NCBI RefSeq assembly: GCF_013702265.1
Contig: NZ_CP059348.1
Coordinates: forward strand, 124,001 to 188,000
Direction of reading: 5' to 3'
DNA from: Providencia rettgeri
Lineage (GTDB): Bacteria; Pseudomonadota; Gammaproteobacteria; Enterobacterales; Enterobacteriaceae
DNA length: 64,000 bases
The translations under genes and the position numbers were made by a program. Within the stretch, counting starts at the first letter, position 1, and each line of letters begins with the position of its first letter. Shown in pieces: positions 46,777 through 55,695 of this stretch. A model generated the notes under the pieces. The model was not told where the DNA came from. It ran no database searches and worked only from the letters and a program-made list of their open reading frames with translations.

Positions 46777-47460
46777 ATGAAAAAAATAACATTAGCATTA
46801 GCTTTATTATCTATTCTCCCACTAAAAATGAGCTTTGCGGTTAATGTAGGCAATATCACTGAAATCATATCGCCGGATGAAGACTCATTAGCAAAAGAAA
46901 TTGAAAATACGGTTAATACGGCAAGGCTCGTTAATTTAACTATCGAGAAAATAGACTCGCCACTTGAGAATGGAAAAGTTATTCCAGTAACGGATCCCAA
47001 TGAAATATTATCAACCCCTGCTAATTTGATTTTGCCGGGGCAAGCAAAAGATGTTTTTAAAATTATCTATCAAGGTCCTAAAGACGATAAAGAACGTTAT
47101 TATCGATTAAATTGGAAAGATGACCCTATTGGTGAAAGCGGTGTTACAAAAAGTGCAAAATCTGCCTCAGCAACAACCTCGGCAACCATTAGCACTATCT
47201 TGGTTGTTGCACCAAGAATTGAAAAATTTAATTACCAATATGCAAACTCCCAAGTTTCCAATATAGGGAATAGTTCATTTCGTGTGGTGGCATCAGGGCC
47301 ATGTTTACCTGAAAAACAAAAATACAGTGTGGACGGTATTTGTCGTGAGCGTTATTACCTCATGCCACATTTAGCTGTGAAATTACAATTTGTCGATCTT
47401 AATAATAAAAAATCTAGCGTAGGTATTTGGCACAAAGGAGATTTCATTGTCGTCAAATAA
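46777..47460 (+). CDS. ecpB: Ecp pilus chaperone EcpB
   Basis: A 227-residue periplasmic chaperone of the alternate chaperone-usher class. It has a signal peptide (LPLKMSFA, about residue 22) and an immunoglobulin-like domain carrying the motif ILPGQAKDVFKIIYQGPKDDKERYYRLNW (about residues 86-114, in the EcpB/EcpE style). It lies 95 bases after ecpA and 19 bases before ecpC. Confidence 0.92.
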   Translation: MKKITLALALLSILPLKMSFAVNVGNITEIISPDEDSLAKEIENTVNTARLVNLTIEKIDSPLENGKVIPVTDPNEILSTPANLILPGQAKDVFKIIYQGPKDDKERYYRLNWKDDPIGESGVTKSAKSASATTSATISTILVVAPRIEKFNYQYANSQVSNIGNSSFRVVASGPCLPEKQKYSVDGICRERYYLMPHLAVKLQFVDLNNKKSSVGIWHKGDFIVVK

Positions 47461-47479
47461 TTAATAACGGACTTTAATC

Positions 47480-49975
47480 ATGCGTAAGAGTGTTATTGCT
47501 TTATCAATATTAAGCATTTTTTTTTCAAACACCATTCATGCCAGTGAGATGAAGAGTATTAAAATTGGTGGCTACATTATTCCTCCGGCATTTGTGAGTG
47601 CATTGGAAGAAGGAATGTCTGTGCCTGTTTTTCTACGATTAAGTGATGATGCTAAAAAAAACCAAAGCGAAGATAAAATCGCGGATGCAGTTATTGTCAT
47701 TGACCAAGGTAAAATTAAGTTATCGAGTATTCACCTCATTGACAGTACGCAAGGTCCTCAACTGAATAGTTTGCTGGTTGATAAAATTGAAAATAAACAA
47801 GATGCCATTTTTGATGATAACAACGGTATTGTTATCGACAATAATGCGGCGCTGAAATTAAATATTTCGTCATTTAATTTATCATTAGATGTTGATAAAG
47901 CCGCTTTTGCACCGAAAACCCACGCAAGGCATTCTGTATTAGGGGATTCATCCGTTAATTCACTTTCGGCAGTGGCAAACTATGATTTAGGTGTATTCCA
48001 AAGTCAGGTAAAAAATGCACAAAATAGCTCCAGTAGTTATTTTAATTTAGACGCGTTATTTGCTGCAGCAGAACACCATTTTAATATTAATGCGTCGGCT
48101 TATAGCATCGGTAAATCCAATGCAAGTGTCGAATTATACCGAGCGATGTATGAGCGTGACTTTAATGGGCTGCGTGTCGCATTGGGTTTAATGAGTACGT
48201 GGAATTTACAATCCATTGCCAGCTTAACCGCGTTGAGCAGTAGTAAAATTTATGCGGTCACTATCGGAAATAACTCCGAGAGTGTCGTCAACAATAAACA
48301 GCAGTCACTGACCCCTATTTATGCCTTCTTAAATAGCCCTGGTGAAGTTCGTATTTATCGCCAAGGTAAGCTTCTTAACATCCAAAACTTCCCAATGGGT
48401 AACTTTGAAGTCGATACCAGTATGCTGCCTTTTGGTATCTATGATGTCACTATCGAAACGGTTGTCGATGGGAAAGTGGTCACCACTCAAAACCAGACAA
48501 TTAATAAATCCTTAGGGGCAATCGGAGGAAACTTCGACAAACTGAATTGGGAAATGTACGGGGGCTATGTTGATTTCGATAAAAGAAATTATGCTCGTGG
48601 AGAAGGTCGTCATAGCCAAGCCCCTGAGAAAAGCTATTTAGCAGGAGCTTCATTTGCCTATAACTTCCCAGTGCTGTCAGGTATACGCTTTCAGATGTCA
48701 AACTATGGTTTTGATAAATTCCTAGTTCAAGAAACGAGCATCAACGCGTCGATTAATAACTATATCTCGATTTCTTGGCAGGGCATGCTGGAGAATCACG
48801 GCAGCCATCGCAACATTGGTACGATTTCTGTCAGTATTCCTGACGGTTATGGCTCTTTTTGGGCATCACGAGAACGAACAGTGATTGAAGGGGATTTACC
48901 GCTTTACGATGCGGATAACTATTCCTATGGCGCGACAGTTAACTTCGACAAGATTATTGATAGAACGGGTTCATTCACGATCAGTAATACCAAAGACCGT
49001 CGCGTAGGCAGTGATTCAATTAACTACGAATATGCGAATACGCTGTTTTCTGGGCGCTATGGAACGGTTGGGCTCAGAGCCGGTGTGCAGCGTTATCACT
49101 ATGATAATCAAAACAGTACTAACGAAAAATATGTGAATTTAGATTTCTCATTACCGCTGTCTACGTGGTTAAGCACGGGCGTATCTTCCACGAATGGCAA
49201 TATGAAAGCCAATATTTACGCCAACAAAAGTTTTGAAAACTCGCCGATCACCAATGCGGGAATTTCGGTCTCTAAGTTAGTGCGTGATAAAGATAATGGC
49301 GCTTCGGATTTTTCGACGCTGGCCTACGCCTCTTATGACATGAAATATAACTCGGGCACCGTCACGATTAACCGACCGGATAGCGACCGACTGAACGGTA
49401 ACTTAACCTCTCGCGGATCGGTGGCTTACAGCAATGGCATGATCACACCAAGCGGCAACCAAGGAAAATCAGGGGTAATTATTAATTCGGAGATTCAAGG
49501 TGCCGGTAGCATGGTGGCGAAGGTGAATGGGCAGAATTACCCAATCAGCGGAAAAAATACCTTTATTCCATTGTCACCATATTCAGATTACGACATCCAG
49601 TTAATGAACGACGGGAAGTCAAAAGACAGTTTTGACATTGTCTCTGGACGCAATAAATCCGTCACGCTGTATCCGGGCAATATCGCGTTTTATCAACCCG
49701 AAGTTCGTCAGTTGGTCACGGTGTTTGGACGGCTTAAATCACCAGATGGTGAATACATAAAATATGCCTCGATTCGTAACCATATTGGGCGAACAAAAAC
49801 CGATAAAAATGGGGAATTCTCCATGGACGTTGATGTGCGGTATCCGGTGATCTCGTTATTGCAAGAAGATGAGAAAACGATCTGCGAAGCCGATTTAAAC
49901 CTACAAGGAGCACGCGGTGCTTTATGGGTAGGTGAGGTGACTTGTGAGCCGCAATCTAGTTATGCGAAAAGATAA
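47480..49975 (+). CDS. ecpC: Ecp pilus outer-membrane usher EcpC
   Basis: A 831-residue usher, close to EcpC (841). It has a signal peptide (about residues 1-21, IHA), then SIKIGGYIIPPAFVSALEEGMSVPVFLRLSDDAKK, a barrel region and a C-terminal domain with two cysteines (TICEADLN, EVTCEPQ). The signal-peptide codons include nine consecutive T (47517-47525). It is followed by ecpD after a 13-base gap. Confidence 0.94.
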   Translation: MRKSVIALSILSIFFSNTIHASEMKSIKIGGYIIPPAFVSALEEGMSVPVFLRLSDDAKKNQSEDKIADAVIVIDQGKIKLSSIHLIDSTQGPQLNSLLVDKIENKQDAIFDDNNGIVIDNNAALKLNISSFNLSLDVDKAAFAPKTHARHSVLGDSSVNSLSAVANYDLGVFQSQVKNAQNSSSSYFNLDALFAAAEHHFNINASAYSIGKSNASVELYRAMYERDFNGLRVALGLMSTWNLQSIASLTALSSSKIYAVTIGNNSESVVNNKQQSLTPIYAFLNSPGEVRIYRQGKLLNIQNFPMGNFEVDTSMLPFGIYDVTIETVVDGKVVTTQNQTINKSLGAIGGNFDKLNWEMYGGYVDFDKRNYARGEGRHSQAPEKSYLAGASFAYNFPVLSGIRFQMSNYGFDKFLVQETSINASINNYISISWQGMLENHGSHRNIGTISVSIPDGYGSFWASRERTVIEGDLPLYDADNYSYGATVNFDKIIDRTGSFTISNTKDRRVGSDSINYEYANTLFSGRYGTVGLRAGVQRYHYDNQNSTNEKYVNLDFSLPLSTWLSTGVSSTNGNMKANIYANKSFENSPITNAGISVSKLVRDKDNGASDFSTLAYASYDMKYNSGTVTINRPDSDRLNGNLTSRGSVAYSNGMITPSGNQGKSGVIINSEIQGAGSMVAKVNGQNYPISGKNTFIPLSPYSDYDIQLMNDGKSKDSFDIVSGRNKSVTLYPGNIAFYQPEVRQLVTVFGRLKSPDGEYIKYASIRNHIGRTKTDKNGEFSMDVDVRYPVISLLQEDEKTICEADLNLQGARGALWVGEVTCEPQSSYAKR

Positions 49976-49988
49976 TGAGAATTTAACG

Positions 49989-51599
49989 ATGAAGAGAAAT
50001 AGATTTCTTATATTCATAATTGCCCCTGTTATTTTGAATTTTTTATTCAGCGCAGCAACGCACGCTGTCACTGTAACTAACAGCTATGTTTTTATTGAAA
50101 ATAACGTTGATGACGAATATTTCATTACACCGAGAACAACCGACCCGCGTTTTTCGGGGGCTAACAAATATACGCGTTACTCAAAATCGCTACAGCTTAG
50201 TTTGGGCTATATGGGGTATGTGAATACGTCTATTCAAGCAAACCAATTTGTTGATATTTGGTTAGAAAATTCTCAGATAGATAGACCATTTACTGGGAAT
50301 CGGTGTATGCGAGGATATTGTAATGACGACAGTGGTTATTGGCCTGCGCAATACATTGGGAAAGATGGCGCTTACAAGATAGTGCAAAGTAATATTAATG
50401 GGGAATCTTACTATGCGAGGGGGATCTTCAGCGACTCTGCCTACCAATATTTCCTTAAGTTACCTGTGGGAACCGTCGAAAGTTATAGCTATAGATCTTG
50501 TATGACAAAAACGGACTATAACCCAAGCAAAGGTGAGTCTTGCCAAAGTGTCGGTGGGCAGATTATCGCATCCCATGAATTCAATATTACTAAATCTGGG
50601 CATATAAAGCTGACTTCAACGGGAGCGTTGCAAGAGATATTTATAGATAGTAATGGAAACCCAACCTTGGGATTAGGCTCTCAATTTTGCAGAATCGGTA
50701 TCGTATTAAGTCAAAATGGGATTATCTGCCAAGTTGTTGACCATGAGACAAAGGGGGAGATTTTCGCCAATATTATGTTGAGTTTAAAAGTTAATAATAC
50801 ATTGATTCCGTTTGTACCCGCGGCTAACACGATATTGATTGGCCCTGATGACGGGAGTAATAGCTGGTATTATTACAATACAACGTATCCAGCGAGCTAT
50901 TATTTCAAAGGCAACAATAAGAATGTATCGATATTTCTATCCAATACGTTTTTGAAGCGGTTGGTGTCGTCGAATGTTGATTTTAAAAATAGCCAAGAGT
51001 TTTTTACATTCTCATTTACCAACTCAGCGGTACCTCAATCGGGTTATTACGAATTTACACCGTCCAATACTATTATTCTTAAACCGCGGGATTATGGGAT
51101 CAGTATTATCCCTGCAGACTTTAACCCGAACCAATCTAAAACCGGGAAAGTGGGAAATGAAGAGCCGCCAATTGAATTTAATTATATTGTGACGACCAGT
51201 GGACCAAGGCAGGCAGACTCTATCACCGCCAAAGTAGAAGGCCCAAGTACCACGCTAAAAGGGCAATCGTACTGCTTGTTTAGTTCCAATGATGACAAAT
51301 TCAAAGTGCCGTTTTCAGCGTATTTGTCATTTAAAAATTACACGGGAAGCTTAGAGTCTTACCGAGCTAGCTGCGATAGCAATGAAATCTCCCTCAAAAA
51401 TGCGTTATGGGAAGAGACGCCGTGGGCAAAACCGAATGAAGATTTAGGTTCGTTTTATCGCACAAATTTAGACTTATCATTTCCAATGAATGAAGCGAAT
51501 TCATTCTTTACGCTAGATGGAATTGACTGGCTAGGGACAGTTTCGGCAAGTGGTACCGTGACGGTAAAAGCCATCTGGACAGGCCCCGATATTCATTAA
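49989..51599 (+). CDS. ecpD: Ecp pilus tip adhesin EcpD
   Basis: A 536-residue secreted protein, the size of EcpD (547), which is a polymerising tip subunit. The signal peptide ends in THA (about residue 27), and the mature sequence has six or more Cys and many aromatic residues. The start at 49989 (MKRNRFLIF) has GAG upstream, and the reading frame to 49944 is unlikely to be used because it overlaps ecpC. The C-terminal part (LDLSFPMNEANSFFTLDGIDWLG ... VKAIWTGPD) is pilin-like. Confidence 0.92.
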   Translation: MKRNRFLIFIIAPVILNFLFSAATHAVTVTNSYVFIENNVDDEYFITPRTTDPRFSGANKYTRYSKSLQLSLGYMGYVNTSIQANQFVDIWLENSQIDRPFTGNRCMRGYCNDDSGYWPAQYIGKDGAYKIVQSNINGESYYARGIFSDSAYQYFLKLPVGTVESYSYRSCMTKTDYNPSKGESCQSVGGQIIASHEFNITKSGHIKLTSTGALQEIFIDSNGNPTLGLGSQFCRIGIVLSQNGIICQVVDHETKGEIFANIMLSLKVNNTLIPFVPAANTILIGPDDGSNSWYYYNTTYPASYYFKGNNKNVSIFLSNTFLKRLVSSNVDFKNSQEFFTFSFTNSAVPQSGYYEFTPSNTIILKPRDYGISIIPADFNPNQSKTGKVGNEEPPIEFNYIVTTSGPRQADSITAKVEGPSTTLKGQSYCLFSSNDDKFKVPFSAYLSFKNYTGSLESYRASCDSNEISLKNALWEETPWAKPNEDLGSFYRTNLDLSFPMNEANSFFTLDGIDWLGTVSASGTVTVKAIWTGPDIH

Positions 51600-51616
51600 A
51601 TATGACCCATTTTTTG

Positions 51617-51648
51617 AGGCGATTTATTTAATCTTAAGTCGCCTTTTT
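51617..51648 (+). terminator. hairpin between ecpD and ecpE
   Basis: AGGCGA (51617-51622) pairs with TCGCCT (51639-51644) around a 16-base loop, followed by TTTTTC. It resembles a weak terminator and could reduce ecpE expression. Confidence 0.5.
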
Positions 51649-51670
51649 CTTCAGCATTAACAGGTTAAAC

Positions 51671-52348
51671 ATGAAATTAAATTCTTTGCTGAAATTCTTA
51701 CTTTTTTTTGTGATGATTTCCTTCAATCATAGTGCTAACGCGCTATACATTAGCTCGGATATTTCTTCGATGGATTCCGAGAAAGAATTTTTTTCTAAGC
51801 CCTATATTAACGATACGAAAAAGACCAATTTATACAGCTTTAGTGCGTATCAAATTGATAAACCAGGCAGCAATGAACAAGGGCGAGCTATTCATAATGG
51901 GGAAATTATCTTTACCCCACTGAAGAAAATTTTATTACCAGGAGAGCAGGAATTCTTTAAAATTTTTTATCGCGGAACCGTGGATAACCAAGAGCGCTAT
52001 TACAAAATCATCATTAGTGAAACGCCACTTGAAATGCAAAATGATCATGAGCAACGCAAACAGCCGCTATTTTACCCAACGGTCAGTTTAGAAACGTACT
52101 TCGTCGTGAGACCCAAACAGCCTGATTTTAAATATACGCTCGACCAAAATGCAGGCATTTTGAAAAATACGGGGAATACCTATTTTAGAGTGCTGCTGCA
52201 TAACAATTGTAATACAGAGGATGATTCTGAGCCTTACGTCCTTTACTTGCTACCTAATCAGACATATCAAGATGCGCGTTTAACCAAGAAAAGCCGCAAG
52301 TACATTGTGATTTTTGATAAATATTACGCTGTGGGTAATTGTGAGTAA
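51671..52348 (+). CDS. ecpE: Ecp pilus chaperone EcpE
   Basis: A 225-residue second chaperone of the ecp operon, related to EcpB. It has a signal peptide (SANA, about residue 24) and the same motif KILLPGEQEFFKIFYRGTVDNQERYYKI (about residues 83-110). EcpE is thought to serve the tip protein. It ends six bases before the convergent third fimbrial operon. Confidence 0.93.
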   Translation: MKLNSLLKFLLFFVMISFNHSANALYISSDISSMDSEKEFFSKPYINDTKKTNLYSFSAYQIDKPGSNEQGRAIHNGEIIFTPLKKILLPGEQEFFKIFYRGTVDNQERYYKIIISETPLEMQNDHEQRKQPLFYPTVSLETYFVVRPKQPDFKYTLDQNAGILKNTGNTYFRVLLHNNCNTEDDSEPYVLYLLPNQTYQDARLTKKSRKYIVIFDKYYAVGNCE

Positions 52349-52354
52349 TCGTTA

Positions 52355-52891
52355 TTACTTGTAGAGCGCACTAATAATAACACTGCTTTTCATAATACCT
52401 TTTTCGACACTTGTTGATTGAGCATATGGCTTGGCAAAAAAGCTAATATCAAATTGGTTATTACCATTAGCACTGAATCGTTTGTTTTTTCCAGATAAAT
52501 CAATAGGACTCTTGTCCATCCAGGATAAATAAATTCCAACACCAGATAAATTGGTTTTCAACTCACCACCAACACCATTATTCAGAGCCCCTTGAGCCCC
52601 GGGATGAACCTTAATATCTATATTATTAGGCTTAAAGCCACTTTTATTGCAATCCACAATAAATTGCGTTTTTACAGCGGGTTGCTTTCCTGCAAGTAAA
52701 TCGGTTTCATTGATCACATCGAAATCGACAATTTTATTGAAGCCTTTCCCATCATTAATATCGCAAGTGATGTTGACGATATCTAGCGAGATGGTCAGAA
52801 CCGTGTCGGGTAAAATTTCATCGGCAACGGTATGTAAAGGGTAGCTACTCATCAGCATGAAAAGAAAGCAGAAGGGAAGTGTTTTATTCAT
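52355..52891 (-). CDS. minor fimbrial subunit, last gene of operon 3
   Basis: A 178-residue secreted pilin-like protein with a signal peptide (about residues 1-24), the cysteine pair (VNITCDINDG, IVDCNKSG) and a C-terminal strand ending KSSVIISALYK. Its sequence differs from the three related subunits encoded before it. The start at 52891 (MNKTLPF) is preferred over a GTG at 52903. It ends six bases from the convergent ecpE. Confidence 0.85.
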   Translation of the reverse strand: MNKTLPFCFLFMLMSSYPLHTVADEILPDTVLTISLDIVNITCDINDGKGFNKIVDFDVINETDLLAGKQPAVKTQFIVDCNKSGFKPNNIDIKVHPGAQGALNNGVGGELKTNLSGVGIYLSWMDKSPIDLSGKNKRFSANGNNQFDISFFAKPYAQSTSVEKGIMKSSVIISALYK

Positions 52892-52904
52892 CAATTCGCT
52901 CACA

Positions 52905-53453
52905 TTAAAGGTATTTTATTTTGATTGTAATGTGGGTGCTCCCACTGCCTAGAGTCACGCTATTGCTGCCAATGGGTAGTGCAATAGGTTTTACTTTCAG
53001 TTTCACTTTCATTAATGAGGCGGTGGGTTTTTTAAGTAAAAGCTCTTTTCCCATCGGCACACCTGCGTCAATGTCTCCAACTTGGCTATCTTCCCATGCG
53101 ACTACATAACCAAGCGTGTTGTTAACAGAACCAATATAGCCAGATGCCCCCATGGTTAAATGAGGGGTAGCGGGTTCAAATAATAGTGAAACACGTTGTG
53201 GAACTATGGTTCCTGAGCAATCTAATGATAGCGTGGTATGTCCCTCTATTTCGCCAGATAAAACAGTTGCGCTATCCAATGCACCAAAAGCAATATTATC
53301 GATCGTTGCTGGCAGGCAAGTGGCAATTTTCACACTCATCCTAATTTGCGATGCCAGTTCTTGACCAACCATGGATGATTGTTTGGTGAGTGCTCCATAG
53401 CTATTGATATGCGTAAAAATCAATACGCTGATGAGCAAAATAGATTTGCGCAT
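52905..53453 (-). CDS. fimbrial subunit, pilin paralogue C
   Basis: A 182-residue secreted pilin-like protein. After the signal peptide (about residue 21, YGA) it shows SVKIATCLPATIDNIAFG, the paired Cys in LSLDCSG, and a C-terminal strand THITIKIKYL. The pattern with TLGYVVAWEDSQVGDIDAGVP matches the two preceding genes. The start at 53453 has GAGG upstream. Likely a structural or tip-associated subunit. Confidence 0.87.
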   Translation of the reverse strand: MRKSILLISVLIFTHINSYGALTKQSSMVGQELASQIRMSVKIATCLPATIDNIAFGALDSATVLSGEIEGHTTLSLDCSGTIVPQRVSLLFEPATPHLTMGASGYIGSVNNTLGYVVAWEDSQVGDIDAGVPMGKELLLKKPTASLMKVKLKVKPIALPIGSNSVTLGSGSTHITIKIKYL

Positions 53454-53464
53454 AGTCACCTCAA

Positions 53465-53995
53465 CTAGTTGAATGTTAAATTAATATTTAATGCTGTACT
53501 GGCGGCTCCTGGTGAACCCGTCGTACCAAGTAAAACGGGTTTTACGTTAATAGGAATGGATACGTTAGGTGTTGTGGGTTTCGTGATAGGGGCTTTGGCA
53601 ACGCCATCAACCAAAACAGGAGTATTGATCGGAGCCATTTCAGCGGTCTTCCATGTCAACTGATAACCTACAGTGGTATTTTGTTTGGTCTTCAAAATAC
53701 TTTTTGTGGCATCAACGCCATCAGCCGAGGTTAATGCCATCGTATAAGATGCTAAAGTTGCATCACAAGTGATTGCAATAGTCATCGGTTTTTCAACCAC
53801 TTTGCCATTTTTAATGTCACTGACAGATTGCTCGCCAAAGTCGATATCTGCTACTGAAGCGGCACAAGAAGCCTTGACCGTCATATTAATATTCGAGGTG
53901 ACTGCCCCACCCGTTACGTTGGTCGCAAAGCTTGTTGCATTAGCATAAATAGAAAATAACGATGCAGTACAAAGGAATAGAGATCTCTTGATCAT
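53465..53995 (-). CDS. fimbrial subunit, pilin paralogue B
   Basis: A 176-residue secreted pilin-like protein with signal peptide (ANA, about residue 20), TVKASCAASVADIDFGEQSVSDIKNG and paired ITCDATLASYTMALTS, then TVGYQLTWKTAEMAPINTPV and the C-terminal strand LNINLTFN. This is very similar to the C-terminal half of the adjacent 336-residue protein, showing a duplicated pilin domain. Confidence 0.88.
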   Translation of the reverse strand: MIKRSLFLCTASLFSIYANATSFATNVTGGAVTSNINMTVKASCAASVADIDFGEQSVSDIKNGKVVEKPMTIAITCDATLASYTMALTSADGVDATKSILKTKQNTTVGYQLTWKTAEMAPINTPVLVDGVAKAPITKPTTPNVSIPINVKPVLLGTTGSPGAASTALNINLTFN

Positions 53996-54005
53996 AAAAA
54001 TCCTG

Positions 54006-55016
54006 TTAGTTTAGTTTTACATTAATGGTCAAGGCGGTATTAGCTGCCCCCACTGCCGTTTGAGTCGTTAACGGAACGGGTTTGACGGTAATTGGAATAG
54101 TGAAGTTTGCTGTTGTTGGCTTAGTGTTTGGTGCAATAGCGGCACCATTGATAACGACGGCACTATTTACAGGTTTAAATGCACTATTGCCCCATGTGAA
54201 TTGATAACCAACGGATGGATTACTTTTCACATTGATAATTCCATTTGCAGCATTGTTGACGCCATCCTTCCCTGAAAAACTTAAGGTATAGGCGGGTAGC
54301 ACCGCATTACAGGTAAATGCGACGTTGATAGTTTTACCGGCAACAGATTTTGCGTTAACTGAACTTGCCGTTTGGTTACCAAAATCCACATCGTTGACTG
54401 AAACAGCACAGGATGCGTTATTGACGAGGGTCATCGATGTTGGCGCACTGAAAGCGACACTCTCTGACATCAACGTACGGCTGTTATTACCAATTCGTGA
54501 ATAGAATTTTTTGGTTAACATGTAAGTAGGGTTAACAACCGTTTTCCCGACAGGGGGGATTTTCTGTAAGTAAACGGTGCCGGAGTCTGTTCCTCCGCCA
54601 GCATTGGCTAAATTGGTATAGCCCGTTCCACTAGTTTTGTAGTCTAAAACCAGTATCCAAGCACTATTACTACAGCTTCCTGTTGATCGAAATCTTAAAA
54701 TTCCATCAGATGAGTTTTTATCGACGGTTCCACCATTTGGGCAATCATTTGGTGATGCGCCATATTTATCAACAATATAAATAAAGTTTCCGGTTGTATT
54801 TCCCGCGCCACTTGAAGCACGTAAGCATTGGCCTGATAACGTTAATGGGACACCAGGGGCGCCAAAAGTATAGAGTTGATCTCCAACTTTTTTGTTCGTC
54901 ACGTCGATTTGTGCTGGAAATGAATATTTAATAGAGATGTTTTGGCATCTAGCGGCACTAGCATCTAGCGCGAAGAAGAACATCAATATTCCAAGGTAAA
55001 CCCCTTTTTTTGCCAT
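54006..55016 (-). CDS. two-domain fimbrial adhesin of operon 3
   Basis: A 336-residue secreted protein. After the signal peptide (about residues 1-21) an N-terminal domain of about 170 residues, rich in Gly, Ser and Cys and without pilin pattern, is likely the binding domain. The C-terminal domain (about residues 195-336) has NNASCAVSVNDVDFGNQTASS and SVGYQFTWGNSAFKPVNSAV and is a paralogue of the pilins encoded directly after it. It follows the chaperone gene. The layout resembles FimH-like tip adhesins; the receptor is unknown. Confidence 0.87.
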   Translation of the reverse strand: MAKKGVYLGILMFFFALDASAARCQNISIKYSFPAQIDVTNKKVGDQLYTFGAPGVPLTLSGQCLRASSGAGNTTGNFIYIVDKYGASPNDCPNGGTVDKNSSDGILRFRSTGSCSNSAWILVLDYKTSGTGYTNLANAGGGTDSGTVYLQKIPPVGKTVVNPTYMLTKKFYSRIGNNSRTLMSESVAFSAPTSMTLVNNASCAVSVNDVDFGNQTASSVNAKSVAGKTINVAFTCNAVLPAYTLSFSGKDGVNNAANGIINVKSNPSVGYQFTWGNSAFKPVNSAVVINGAAIAPNTKPTTANFTIPITVKPVPLTTQTAVGAANTALTINVKLN

Positions 55017-55026
55017 GATGATGTCC

Positions 55027-55695
55027 TTATTGAAGTTCGATCACACGTCGAGCACCGTAGTCATCAATGGCTTCAACGGTGACTTTACCGGATAACGGGC
55101 GCTGTAAATCCATCTCGCTGAAAGGCGGGAATAAGCTAATTGAGCGTTCAACATCCGCGGATAAAGACAGCGGTTTGTTGTTGATGGAAACTTGTGTGAG
55201 TGCAAAGTAATAAGGTGTTGGGTTCTTCAGAGTTGAGCCGCTATACGTGATATTTTTTTCTGCATCTTCACGGTTTTCTGCAAGGATTTTAGGGCGATAA
55301 ATTAGCTTAACTTGCGTATTTAATGCCACAGCAAGGACATTGCCCTCTTCCGCAGATGCAACCGGCGGGATTTCTTGAACATTAAGCCAAAACAGTGACT
55401 CTCTATCCTTTGGCAGTATGTCATTAATATAAATTAAGCGAACAAGCTGTTTTTCATTGGCTGCGACTTTAAATAAGTTAGGCGCGGGAACAAAGAAAAC
55501 ATCATCCCCTTTGAGGTTATCGATCCAGACCTGCCCACCATAGGCTTTTTCGCTATTATTCTTAATTTCAACCGCAATATTTTTACGACCTTCATCATAG
55601 ATAAATCGAGTGCCATTCAGTGTGAATGCGGAATAGGCATTAAAACAGGTTAACAAAAATGGCAAGATAGCGAGTTTGGATATGAGCTTAATCAT
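55027..55695 (-). CDS. periplasmic fimbrial chaperone of operon 3
   Basis: A 222-residue PapD/FimC-type chaperone. After the signal peptide (about residue 22) come FTLNGTRFIYDEGRKNIAVEIKNNS, the G1 strand SLFWLNVQEIPPVA and KLIYRPK, and NPTPYYFALTQVSIN in domain two. The start at 55695 (MIKLISKL) overlaps the usher stop by eight bases, with GGAG upstream; the frame extending to 55725 is less likely. Confidence 0.93.
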   Translation of the reverse strand: MIKLISKLAILPFLLTCFNAYSAFTLNGTRFIYDEGRKNIAVEIKNNSEKAYGGQVWIDNLKGDDVFFVPAPNLFKVAANEKQLVRLIYINDILPKDRESLFWLNVQEIPPVASAEEGNVLAVALNTQVKLIYRPKILAENREDAEKNITYSGSTLKNPTPYYFALTQVSINNKPLSLSADVERSISLFPPFSEMDLQRPLSGKVTVEAIDDYGARRVIELQ

